The position numbers and the translations under genes were made by a program. Shown here piece after piece: positions 24,927-34,600 of a stretch of 64,000 nt of DNA (positions are counted from its first letter, which is position 1; the number at the start of each line of letters is the position of its first letter). Below the pieces are notes generated by a model. That model was given only the letters and a program-made list of their open reading frames with translations. It did not search any database and was not told the origin of the DNA. Origin of the DNA: Polynucleobacter sp. JS-Polo-80-F4 (GTDB taxonomy: Bacteria; Pseudomonadota; Gammaproteobacteria; Burkholderiales; Burkholderiaceae); assembly GCF_018881965.1 (NCBI RefSeq), contig NZ_JACVPI010000001.1:1-64000 (forward strand). The letters are read 5' to 3'.

Positions 24927-25712
24927 CTATTGTTTCACGGCATCAGCCACGCACCGAAATCCGATATAAACCACCGCAATATCAGCGGGTTTATATTCCA
25001 CATCGCCTTCTTGCTGTCGCTCAGGGCCATACCACCATGATGCGCCACGAGTGATGAAGCTGCCATTTCGCTCAGTAGAGGTCCACTCCCATACATTGCC
25101 ACCCATGTCATACATGCCATTCACACCCGGCTTGGTACTTCCTGTGATGACATGCCCTGTGCCGCGATTGAGTGCTCCTGCTGGTGCCAAACCTTTGTAG
25201 TCGCCACAACCACTCAGGCAATGGGATGGCGAAGGATTAGCGCCACCTGGATAGGGATAGCGTTGCCCTTTTGTATACCCGGCTGGAGGATTTGCTCTTT
25301 GCTCTAAGAAAGCAGCATTGGCCCACTCTGAATCCGTTGGTAGGCGCTTGCCATAAAAACGACAGATAGATTCCGCCTCCTTTTGATTTAGCTGAACTGC
25401 TGGCTCAGTATCTTTTGCTGGCACACCGTATGGCGTTTTCCAAGTCCATCCTGGCTTTTGCACAAAGCCAGACTCATATGACAAGCCGCCACCCTTCTTT
25501 TCTGCTGCGCTGACAAAGCCTGTTGATGATGCGTAAGTCTTAACGTCAGCAATATTCATCTCAGTTTGATCCCAGATCAGGTTGCCGATTTGTACTGTGG
25601 GAATGGTTAAACTGGGCGCACTTTGGCTTGGCGTAGATCTGAGCATGAAATACAGCGCAATGGCAGAAAGTAGTAAACCAAAAAGAATGGTGGAAAAATC
25701 AAATTTTTTCAT
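24927..25712 (-). CDS. SUMF1/formylglycine-generating-enzyme-fold membrane-anchored protein
   Basis: A 261-residue protein with one N-terminal membrane segment (residues ~7-24) and a periplasmic C-type-lectin-like sulfatase-modifying fold: EAESICRFYGKRLPTDSEWANAA, GMYDMGGNVWEWTSTE, FITRGASWW and YIGFRCVAD. True formylglycine generators carry paired active-site cysteines in an R-C-x-x-R type segment near the end, which is not seen here. It is therefore more likely a structural or EgtB/PvdO-like member without sulfatase-activating function. Cys in SHCLSGCGDYKG could form a disulfide. No sulfatase gene is nearby. Confidence 0.8.
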   Translation of the reverse strand: MKKFDFSTILFGLLLSAIALYFMLRSTPSQSAPSLTIPTVQIGNLIWDQTEMNIADVKTYASSTGFVSAAEKKGGGLSYESGFVQKPGWTWKTPYGVPAKDTEPAVQLNQKEAESICRFYGKRLPTDSEWANAAFLEQRANPPAGYTKGQRYPYPGGANPSPSHCLSGCGDYKGLAPAGALNRGTGHVITGSTKPGVNGMYDMGGNVWEWTSTERNGSFITRGASWWYGPERQQEGDVEYKPADIAVVYIGFRCVADAVKQ

Positions 25713-25754
25713 AAAAAAGTAACGTGTATCAAAAACTCAGCACCACATGGATCT

Positions 25755-27308
25755 TTAGATAAGGTCTTTAAGAATGGTTTTTACCGTACGATCGCCATAA
25801 ATCACGATAGCATTTTTGCCCTTAGATTTGGCGGCATACATGGCTGCATCCGCGTTATTCATTAAATCAGTAGCATTAAGACCGTGGAACGGGAAAATGG
25901 CAATACCAATACTGGCGCTAGTGGTCAAGCTATAGCCATCAGCATCGATTGGATCCATCAGAGCAGAGCGAATTTTTTCTGCCACGATCATAGCCGCTTC
26001 CTCGGTTCCAACATCGGGCAATAGGACTATAAACTCATCCCCGCCGATACGCGCTACGGTATCCGATTCACGCAGACAAAGCTGCATGCGTTTTGCAACC
26101 TCAAGCAATACCGCATCTCCAGCAGTATGGCCACTAACGTCATTAATTGTCTTTAGGTTATCCAAATCGATAAAGAGCAAGGCTAGTTCAGACTGCTTAC
26201 GCTTACATACAGTAAGGGCTGTTGAAAGGCGATCTGAAAATAATGTTCTATTCGGTAGCTGGGTTAATGAATCATGATGGGCACGGTACTCGTTCTCAGC
26301 ACTCCTTCTGTAGGACAGCAGAAAAGTATAGGCCCCAATAAAAATAATGATGATGCTCAATACGCTGGCTATTAAAACGCCAAAGGCATTCTTATACCAA
26401 TTGGATAAGTACAAAGTCTCCGGAACTACTACACCCACAATAAAAGGATATTGATTTACTTTTCGATAAGAAATCATCCGCATTACTGGCTCCGCATTCT
26501 GCCTAGAAAATCCGGTTTCAGATGAAAATACAACTCCATTGCCCTCCACTGCTGCCGCTAGGGATTGGTCAATAAACGGGTTGGTATTAACTTTGCCAAT
26601 GAGGCTTTCAACCAAAGGCCAACGAGTCAGCAAGGTCTTATCAGTACGATAAAGTGTGATCCCAACGCCGTCACCAATATTGATGCCAATTCTTTCATAG
26701 AGCGATGAAAACACCTCGACAGAAACACCGGTCAGGATTACTCCTAAAAACTCATTATTTTTGCCATTAACTCTTTTCGCTAGATAGAAAACCCACTTGC
26801 CATTACCTTTATTGCGAACCGGAACACTATAAAAAGTTTCATCATCGTCATGAGTTTTTAAATAGGTGAAATAGTCACGATCTGATAAATTGATTTCTGG
26901 AGCGGGGAAGGAACGGGAAAAGTTAAGAACTTTGCCATCGCTACCAACAAATGTCGCAACATCCAATATGGGATTTGACTTAGTCTTTTCCGCTAGTAAT
27001 TCGAAACTTTTTTTGCTTGAGGCAAATTCACGATAAGCTTTTTCATTCTGAATTCGCTCTAAAGCAATAACATCTTCGATACTTTGCAAAACGGTATTAG
27101 CTGAAAAAATGATCTGGGAAGTATGCTCGGCCAATATTAAAGAAAGGGTTGCTATTTGCTCCGCCCTATCGTCCACAGTGTTGCGGCGTAATAAGTATCC
27201 AGAAACGACTGCGTTAATGGCAAAGATGATTGCCAAAATAAGTGCGCCACCGACAATAAAGAAAGAATTACGTCGAATGATCGACTTTGGCTCAAAGCTA
27301 ACACTCAT
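25755..27308 (-). CDS. Membrane sensor diguanylate cyclase (Cache-GGDEF)
   Basis: A ~517-residue protein with two membrane segments (~15-40 and ~305-330) enclosing a periplasmic Cache/PDC-like sensor (TKSNPILDVATFVGSDGK, LSDRDYFTYLKTHDDDE). A GGDEF domain follows: the active half-site RIGGDEFIVLLP is intact, and the inhibitory I-site RESD lies 5 residues before it. It should make cyclic di-GMP in response to a small periplasmic ligand. It follows the HD-GYP gene with the stop and start overlapping (TGATG, or GTGA if a GTG at 27311 is used; GGAG lies upstream of both). The flanking cellulose genes are the likely target process. Confidence 0.92.
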   Translation of the reverse strand: MSVSFEPKSIIRRNSFFIVGGALILAIIFAINAVVSGYLLRRNTVDDRAEQIATLSLILAEHTSQIIFSANTVLQSIEDVIALERIQNEKAYREFASSKKSFELLAEKTKSNPILDVATFVGSDGKVLNFSRSFPAPEINLSDRDYFTYLKTHDDDETFYSVPVRNKGNGKWVFYLAKRVNGKNNEFLGVILTGVSVEVFSSLYERIGINIGDGVGITLYRTDKTLLTRWPLVESLIGKVNTNPFIDQSLAAAVEGNGVVFSSETGFSRQNAEPVMRMISYRKVNQYPFIVGVVVPETLYLSNWYKNAFGVLIASVLSIIIIFIGAYTFLLSYRRSAENEYRAHHDSLTQLPNRTLFSDRLSTALTVCKRKQSELALLFIDLDNLKTINDVSGHTAGDAVLLEVAKRMQLCLRESDTVARIGGDEFIVLLPDVGTEEAAMIVAEKIRSALMDPIDADGYSLTTSASIGIAIFPFHGLNATDLMNNADAAMYAAKSKGKNAIVIYGDRTVKTILKDLI

Positions 27309-28615
27309 CACGAGTCTCCATATAACTCGGAGATCTTCAAGAAATGATCTTTTTCCTGAATAAACGCCTCAACAATGCGTGGATCAAAACGTATGCCTTT
27401 TAAGCGAGTAATCTCTAAACAAGCTTCTTCATGGGTCCACTTCTTTTTATAAACCCGCTCATTAACTAAGGCGTCGTATGTATCAGCCAGCGACATAAGT
27501 CGTGCTGCCAAGGGGATTTCCTCACCCTTTAGACCGCTGGGATATCCAGAGCCATCCCAATTCTCATGATGTCCTCCGGCAATCCCAATTGCAGCATCCA
27601 AAACATGGGTATGCTTTGCATCCTTGAGTTTTGCGGCACTAAGGACATCCCGACCTAAATTGGCATGGGTTTTCATGATCTGCCACTCATCATCCGATAA
27701 CGATCCGGGCTTTTTCAGGATGGTATCTGGGATACCCACCTTACCAATATCGTGTAATGGCGCAGCTTTCACAATATCTTCTATTGCTTTGAGAGTTAGC
27801 TGTTCTGTGTAGGCTCCGCTTGACCGTAATCTTTCAGCTAAAGCACGCACATAGTTTTTTGTGCGGAGGATGTGATTACCGGTTTCGTTATCTCGCACCA
27901 TCGATAACGCATTTAGGCTGTGAAGCATTCCATCCTCAATGGCATGCGCGCTCCGGCGATATTCATGCCAAAGCTTTTCCATATAGTAATTGGTAATTAA
28001 TATACAAATAGTGACAATCGACAGAATTGCAGCGATACGCATTGCAAAAGCCAAACCATCCTCCTGATACAAGGTTCCAGGATGATTCATTTCGTTTAGC
28101 GCTAAAAGTGATCGAATAATACGAGCGCAGAGTTGAAAAAACTCAACCCCAAGCAATAATTTAATTTGATAAGCATTATCTTTTTTTAATAGCTGGCCTA
28201 AAGAAATAATCTGCCAAACGCAAAAGAGACTGAGGGCAGTATTCATCAAATGAATACGATCTTGTGTTTGCCCAAAAAAATGCAGGTAGATGTAAATGGT
28301 GGAGGCAAATGCGAATATAACAAAAGCAGTCAGCTTGCTCGACTGTCTTAAGGCGCCGTTCCATACGCTAAACAATAAAGAAATATTCGCAACGCCTGCG
28401 ATAAGGAAGATATTAGCCAAGGCCAATACAATCTTTCCACCCCACGGAGCAGTGGCATAACCCAACATGGAGGCCGCCAAAAAGCTTAGGCCGATTGGCC
28501 AGTAAATAACCCTAAATTGTGCGCGATCGTCATCCTTATTCGCCAGGAAACGGCCCATTAAGCCGACTAGGACGATGAATATGGCAAAGTAAAATGTTTG
28601 ATTTGCTAACTGCAT
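27308..28615 (-). CDS. Membrane HD-GYP cyclic-di-GMP phosphodiesterase
   Basis: A 435-residue protein with about seven N-terminal membrane helices (residues ~5-215) followed by an HD-GYP domain. The metal and signature residues are intact: APLHDIGKVGIPD and HHENWDGSGYPSGLKGEEI. Such enzymes hydrolyse cyclic di-GMP to GMP or pGpG. The membrane half may sense a ligand or redox state; no exact family is recognised. It is divergent from bcsZ (117 bases between starts) and coupled by overlap to the following diguanylate cyclase, giving a synthesis and breakdown pair. Confidence 0.9.
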   Translation of the reverse strand: MQLANQTFYFAIFIVLVGLMGRFLANKDDDRAQFRVIYWPIGLSFLAASMLGYATAPWGGKIVLALANIFLIAGVANISLLFSVWNGALRQSSKLTAFVIFAFASTIYIYLHFFGQTQDRIHLMNTALSLFCVWQIISLGQLLKKDNAYQIKLLLGVEFFQLCARIIRSLLALNEMNHPGTLYQEDGLAFAMRIAAILSIVTICILITNYYMEKLWHEYRRSAHAIEDGMLHSLNALSMVRDNETGNHILRTKNYVRALAERLRSSGAYTEQLTLKAIEDIVKAAPLHDIGKVGIPDTILKKPGSLSDDEWQIMKTHANLGRDVLSAAKLKDAKHTHVLDAAIGIAGGHHENWDGSGYPSGLKGEEIPLAARLMSLADTYDALVNERVYKKKWTHEEACLEITRLKGIRFDPRIVEAFIQEKDHFLKISELYGDS

Positions 28616-28732
28616 GAAATACCAAATAAATTGGGCTAATTAAAAGCCGTTACTCCATAATGTACTCTATTCCTTGATATTACAAATCATAATCAATTGC
28701 CAGCATATTATTTAACTAGATTCAATAATCCC

Positions 28733-29746
28733 ATGACTTGGCATACCCTTCTTCGATATTGGCTCTTGAGTTTTATTCTTGGGTTGACCTGCGCGTCGAC
28801 TGCCTATGGAGGCGAAGATTGGACACAATTTAAAGCCACCTATATTGAAAATGGTCGGGTGATTGATAAAGGCCAAAATGGTATTAGCCACACCGAAGGT
28901 CAAGGCATCGCTCTGCTGTTAGCGGTGCAAAACAACGACCCAGAAACTTTCTCCCAAATTTGGAATTGGACACAGCGCAATCTACAAGTTCGCGACGATA
29001 AATTGTTTGCCTGGAGCTGGTCACCCACGGTAGGCATTAATGACATGAATAACGCCAGTGATGGTGACTTATTTATAGCCTGGGCTTTATCGCGTGCCTA
29101 TTCCAAATGGAATGAGCCTAGATACTTATTTGCCGCCATTCAAGTAAGTCAATCTATACGTGAAAAGCTCTTACGCAAAACCAATAAAGGAATTGTTTTA
29201 CTCCCCGGAGCAATGGGTTTTGAAAAGACGGATGGCTTAAAACTCAACCTCTCCTACTGGGTCTTCCCGGCCATTACGAATCTTGCCAACCTTAATCCCG
29301 CTCCAGAGTGGGAAGAGTTGAGAGCAACAGGTTTGCAGCTCATTCAAGAGGCTCGATACGGACAATGGCAACTACCGCCCGACTGGGTAAAGCTTGATGG
29401 CGACAAACTGACACCCGTAGATGGAGAGCAGTTTGGATATGATGCAGTTCGAATTCCCCTGTATTTGATTTGGGATAAACAAGCCTCGCTATCCTCAATA
29501 AAGCCTTTTCAAAACTTCTGGGGCTCTTTTTCTGGCAAACCGCTTCTACCGGCCTGGGTAAACGTCAATACCGGCGAAATGGCAACGTACAATGCTTCTG
29601 CAGGCTTTTACAGTGTTGCAGCGATGACGCTTGCTTATCCCGATGTAGATTCAACCCAACTACCCAGCTTTAGTCCATCCCAAGGTTATTACTCCTCTAT
29701 GCTGTCTTTATTTACCAAAATAGCTCTTGAGGATCTAAAAAAATAA
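28733..29746 (+). CDS. bcsZ: Periplasmic endoglucanase BcsZ (GH8)
   Basis: BcsZ trims cellulose in the periplasm during export. From the ATG at 28733 the protein is 337 residues with a signal peptide (cleaved near AYG-GE). Catalytic residues of family GH8 are visible: acid Glu55 in SHTEGQGIALL and Asp110/Asp112 in NNASDGDLFIAW. An upstream in-frame TTG (28697) would add 12 residues before the signal and is less likely. The bcsG start follows one base after the stop, so both are one operon. Confidence 0.92.
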   Translation: MTWHTLLRYWLLSFILGLTCASTAYGGEDWTQFKATYIENGRVIDKGQNGISHTEGQGIALLLAVQNNDPETFSQIWNWTQRNLQVRDDKLFAWSWSPTVGINDMNNASDGDLFIAWALSRAYSKWNEPRYLFAAIQVSQSIREKLLRKTNKGIVLLPGAMGFEKTDGLKLNLSYWVFPAITNLANLNPAPEWEELRATGLQLIQEARYGQWQLPPDWVKLDGDKLTPVDGEQFGYDAVRIPLYLIWDKQASLSSIKPFQNFWGSFSGKPLLPAWVNVNTGEMATYNASAGFYSVAAMTLAYPDVDSTQLPSFSPSQGYYSSMLSLFTKIALEDLKK

Positions 29747-29747
29747 T

Positions 29748-31292
29748 ATGGGAATTTGGAATTTTTATTTCCTCATCAAGATTATCCTGTTCTATACAGG
29801 CTATATTCACTTCCATTTTTTTGTAAACGCTGCCTTTGCGTTATTTCTGATTTTTTCCCATGCCAATCCGACCTTACTGCGAATTCGCAAATGGGTAGCG
29901 CTACCCATTGGTATCGTCATTCTGTATTTTGATAGTCCGCTACCGCCCCTTCGCAATATCATCCCCAAGATTAGTCAGCTACTTGATTTTAGTTATCAGT
30001 ATTACTTGGAGCTCTTAACCCGAATTTTTGATTGGCGAGTCATTGCCATCTTGCTAGGTCTGTATCTTATTTACTTCCTGCTTTCTAAGAAGCTAAGAAT
30101 GACAACCATTGCTTCTTTGGCAATCTTAAGCACCTTGCTCCCCTTGGGGGAAAATATGGCCCCCTTGGCCTACGACGCAGATGGGCAAGTTATTGGTCTG
30201 CCTAGCGATACAGCACTTACTGAATCTCTTGATGGCTTCTTTATAGAAGAAGCATCCCGCACCGCCTTTAATCGCTCACAAAAAGCGAGCGGAGCACCAT
30301 TTGATGTCTTGGTGATTAATGTCTGCTCACTGGCTTGGGATGACCTGAAATACATCAAAGAAGATAACAACCCACTGTTCCAGCGCTTCCATTATTTATT
30401 CACCAACTTTAATTCAGCCTCTTCATATAGTGGCCCTTCGATTATTCGTTTATTGCGTGGTAGTCGTGGGCAACAAGACCAGCGCGATTTGTATAAGCCA
30501 GCCGTTGAAGATTCTCTGCTGTTTAACAATCTTAATAAAACCGGCTTTCAAGTACAGCTTGCCCTAAATCACGATGGAAAGTACGGCGACCTCTTAAAGG
30601 AAATCCGTAATGAAGGTGGAATGTCCGCCCCGCTATTTGATAACACGCAAGCCACTCCTTACTTAAGAGGCTTTGATGGCTCACAGATTTATGATGACTA
30701 CTCCGTCCTATCCAACTGGTGGGATGCACGCATGAAGTCACCTAATGAAAGAGTTGCTCTCTTCTACAACACAATCTCTCTACATGATGGCAATCGCGCC
30801 TTAGACGGCAGTCGACTGGAAAACAGTGTCGAGACCTACTCTCGTAGAGCCCGTAAATTACTAACGGATATTGATCGCTTTTACACCAAGGTAAATAGTT
30901 CTGGTCGTCAAGTAGTAATTGTCTTCATACCTGAGCATGGTGCAGCAATACGCAGAAACAAAAATGAAATCGTTGGTATGCGCGAAATACCAAGTCCGAA
31001 TGTGACTAATATCCCCGTGGGAATCATGTTTACCAGCAAAGCAGATACCCCAGTGAAAACAAATATCATCGAACAGCCATCGAGCTATCTTGCCGCCTCC
31101 GATTTGATCTCTAAGTTTGTAGGTAAGACTCCTTTTGGCGCCAACACCCCAAGCGCTGAGACTTATCTAAAAAATCTTCCGAGTACGCGCTTTGTTGCCG
31201 AGAATGAAGACTCTGTCATTATGAAATTTGGCTCCTCGTACTACTTCCGCTCCAACGATATCAACTGGAACCTCTTCGAAACCAATAACTAA
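29748..31292 (+). CDS. bcsG: Cellulose phosphoethanolamine transferase BcsG
   Basis: BcsG moves phosphoethanolamine from phosphatidylethanolamine to the cellulose glucose O6 in the periplasm, releasing diacylglycerol. The 514-residue protein has about four to five N-terminal membrane helices (to ~135) and an alkaline-phosphatase-fold domain. The zinc and nucleophile set of E. coli BcsG is matched by Cys193 (NVCSLAWDDL), Ser228 (YSGPS), His346 (SLHDGN), Glu396 and His397 (IPEHGAA). The Cys-Ser and Ser-His spacings (35 and 118) agree with those I recall for E. coli. BcsE and BcsF, its usual companions, are absent. It is convergent with the TPR gene, overlapping by 4 bases. Confidence 0.92.
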   Translation: MGIWNFYFLIKIILFYTGYIHFHFFVNAAFALFLIFSHANPTLLRIRKWVALPIGIVILYFDSPLPPLRNIIPKISQLLDFSYQYYLELLTRIFDWRVIAILLGLYLIYFLLSKKLRMTTIASLAILSTLLPLGENMAPLAYDADGQVIGLPSDTALTESLDGFFIEEASRTAFNRSQKASGAPFDVLVINVCSLAWDDLKYIKEDNNPLFQRFHYLFTNFNSASSYSGPSIIRLLRGSRGQQDQRDLYKPAVEDSLLFNNLNKTGFQVQLALNHDGKYGDLLKEIRNEGGMSAPLFDNTQATPYLRGFDGSQIYDDYSVLSNWWDARMKSPNERVALFYNTISLHDGNRALDGSRLENSVETYSRRARKLLTDIDRFYTKVNSSGRQVVIVFIPEHGAAIRRNKNEIVGMREIPSPNVTNIPVGIMFTSKADTPVKTNIIEQPSSYLAASDLISKFVGKTPFGANTPSAETYLKNLPSTRFVAENEDSVIMKFGSSYYFRSNDINWNLFETNN

Positions 31293-31675
31293 GGTTTTGA
31301 TTTGCTTGATGAGTCCGGCCATAGTGCTGGTATATCCACTAGTCGATCTGGGCTCACTGTATTGCCCAGGGCATCCAAGTAAATAACCTCACCACTCACC
31401 TGGATGGGGGATTTTTCTAGATCAATCTTCCGAACTAGCTCTAAATTCGCCTTGATATCAGGGCTGTGCGGATTTAATCGATACGCTCGCTCCAGAAGAA
31501 TGACCGCTGTAGAGATATCGTTCTCTTTCAATGCGTAAAGCGCTCGTTCGTTTAGCTCTCCCGGCAAATAGGGATCAAACTGAGGAGCCATCGTCGAGGG
31601 CTGAGCTTTCAGCATCGAGCAAATAAGCAAGCTCATCACAAGCAGCAAGATAGAGGCGTAGGTACGATGAGTCAT
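31289..31675 (-). CDS. Small exported TPR protein of the cellulose operon
   Basis: A 128-residue protein with an N-terminal signal or anchor segment (ILLLVMSLLICSMLKAQ) and one recognisable TPR pair (NERALYALKENDISTAVILLERAYRLNPHSP), followed by a Pro/Ser/Lys-rich end. It lies 13 bases after bcsC and is the last gene of the run. It does not look like BcsD, BcsE or BcsF. It may assist BcsC assembly in the periplasm, which is inference from position and the shared TPR fold. Confidence 0.7.
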   Translation of the reverse strand: MTHRTYASILLLVMSLLICSMLKAQPSTMAPQFDPYLPGELNERALYALKENDISTAVILLERAYRLNPHSPDIKANLELVRKIDLEKSPIQVSGEVIYLDALGNTVSPDRLVDIPALWPDSSSKSKP

Positions 31676-31688
31676 TATCTATAGCCCA

Positions 31689-34600
31689 TTAAAAACGAGA
31701 TGTCGGTATTACCGGCTGCGTTTGCAAAGGTACAGGATTTGGCGCTGTACCATCCAGCGCAATCCGGACATACAAAACAAAACTATTCGGAGCATAGTAA
31801 GGCGAGCGCTCCAACTTTAATCGGTTGCCAACAAAGACGGATGGCGTGACTTGATACTCCCAGGCACCCAATAATGAATAAGCACTGCCGGGACCTGAGC
31901 TTGCAGTGTAGGTATTTGTATTGCCCAATGAGGCTGCAGCAGCTTGATAGCCACTATTTGTTGGAAAGTATGGCGCAGCATCAGTGCGAGACCAGTTGGT
32001 TGAAACTGAACCGCCAAGCACATAAGAGAAGCGAGCAAAACGTTGCGCGTAATTTAGTGGTAGTGTCACAGAGCGGTAGCTTTGCGGACTGTAGTAACCA
32101 CCCTGCCCATAAGTAAACTCACCAGCATTTCTCTTGAATCCCCAAAGCATGCCAGTCAGACCACTGGAGAGTTGGCGATCAGTCTCGTTAATGATTCGAT
32201 AGTTCAGACCAGCCATAAACTGATTATCACTATTGCTCTGTACATTTGTGCCAGTGAGGCTGCGCGCTCGATAGTATGTCCAGCCTCCAAAGGTGCCACC
32301 CTGATCCAGACTTAAACCCACCGTTCCGCCAGTGGCAACCATGCCACCCCAGACTGAACCAGTAACAGGATCACGAGTGCCCGCATAAGAGAGCAAAGTA
32401 CTTGTCATTGGGCGACGGGCTAATTCTAAGGAGACGCCCACGGGACCGAGATCCAACTTCTGCTTTACTCCGCCAATCCAGTTTTGAGTGAGGAAACCTA
32501 ATGGAGTGGTACCAATATCAGCTTTAAAGTTTTGCTTCTCATACCCGATGTTCAGGGCGGTGCCGGATGCAGATTGATTTGAGTAACCAGTCGGGCATTT
32601 TCCGGTGCTAGCTGCACCTCCACAGACGGTGGCCATAGTGCCAAATGTTTTGACTTGATAAGAATTACCTGCATCAATCGTGCCGGCATTGATATTGACC
32701 TGGTCAGCCCTGAAAGTCACCCTTTCATCTGAACGCAATGGCATTTTCCATTCCAAGGGAATCTCAGTGGCGCGGTAATATGACTGTCCTTGCGTACCGT
32801 TCAGGGATAAATAATCGACAGCTGTATCAAGCCAATTAGTCCGCATATCAATCATGTCAGCCATCTGCTTATATTGGTATGCGCTGCCTGATGCGACAGC
32901 TGATGGCTCCAAGATTGGTGGCTCGATCTGAAATACAGAAACGCCTGATGGGCTTGCGACTGGCTTGAGTGTAGATAGGCTATGGTAGCTAGAGAGCGGC
33001 ACTGGGGACTGGGCAAGTGCACGCTGTTCAATGTCGATTGCTTTATCTAGGTAACCTTCTCTTCTTTGGATCTGACTATCCAAATACATCATCTTGTAAT
33101 TATTCGGCGTTACAGAAATCAGCGGTTGTAGCTTTTGTTTGGCTAACTGAATATCGCCAGACTGAATATATTGACCAATTGCCCTAAGCTCTGCTGCCTC
33201 CTGAAGATCGTCATAGTCTTGTTTTTGGCCTGGACTTAATTTTTGAGCGGCTACAAGTGCCATCTCCCTCTGAAATGCTTCTGGCTGATCATTATTGAGG
33301 AGGTAATTGGCATAACGCAAATGCCATTCAACAGAAAGATTTGGAGTGGATTGCTCTATCTTCGAAAAGAGCGCATTAGCCTGCTCTACTTTAACGATTT
33401 TGCCCCACATCAGCGCAACTAAGGAAGAAAGGTCGGGATCATTGGAGACTTCGATTTCGAGCGCGCTGAGCTGAGCGATTGCTTTTGCTTTATCTCCCTG
33501 GGCATTTAGTCTATTTACCTGGGTCAGTTGTAAATCAACCCACACACCCCTTTGAAAGCGGATGATTTTAGGGGTACGGTCTGCCGCTGGAATGCGCTCC
33601 AAGACCTTTAATGCTGGTTGATTTTGTTCGAGGCCAGACAAGAACAAAGCATAAGCGTATAAACCTTCAACACTATTGGGATGAGTCTTCAGAAAAGCAT
33701 CAAATATTGCGATACCCTCTTTTGGGCGATGCAGCTTTGCGTATAAACGCGCCAAATCCAAGCGCAACCAAATCTCATCCTTGTCTAGTGCGATTGCCTG
33801 CTTTAGAAGAACGATGGCTTTTTGAGTATCGCCCGCTTTGAGCGCTTGGCGAATATCAAAATCAAGACGTATCTGAGTAAATTTGAGCTTATCACCAGCT
33901 GATAACTGGGCTTTGGCAAGTTGTTGCAGTACAGGGTTTAACTCATCATCACGTTGCAGGCGATTAAGTACGTTGGCATATGTTAAGCGGAGTGAATTTA
34001 CATCTGCGGAAGGTTTGGATAGCGCACTGCGCATGAGACTTAATGCTTCTTCTGCCTTATCCGCACTCAATAAGAACAGTACGTTCGCATTTGTCATCTC
34101 GGGATCATTGGGGGCAAGTCGTAAGCCCTCTTTCATCACGGCTAAGCCCTTGTCGACTGATCCCAATCCCTCATATACTCCAGCCAATTGAAAGCGCAGC
34201 CAGGGGTTTGGTGGGTCCAGCTTTAATGCACGCTGTAGATAAGGAATAGCGGCCTCTCCTTGTCCCTTGCTCACCAATTCATCTGCCTGAGAACTCAAAA
34301 TCTTGATTCGCAAATAATCATATCCTTTGCCAGCAGGGCTATTCTCGGGAGCCTGAGCATTAATCAAAGCTAGTGCTTCATCGCGTTTGCCAGCATTAAT
34401 TAATAACTGAACCAAGCCTCGTAATGCAATGCCGTTATCTGATTCAATGGCTAAGGCTTCTCGAAATTGCTTTTCAGCTTCCTTGCTATTGCCACGATCA
34501 GCCTCAATGGTTCCTAATACAGCGATCGCCTCTGCACCTTGCGGTTCAAGATTGATGGCTGCACGGATTTTCTCCATTGCTAAGGAGTAATTCTTTTTAT

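Noticed and set aside
24927..25712. True formylglycine-generating enzyme
   Set aside because: The C-terminal paired active-site cysteines are not visible and no sulfatase gene is near.
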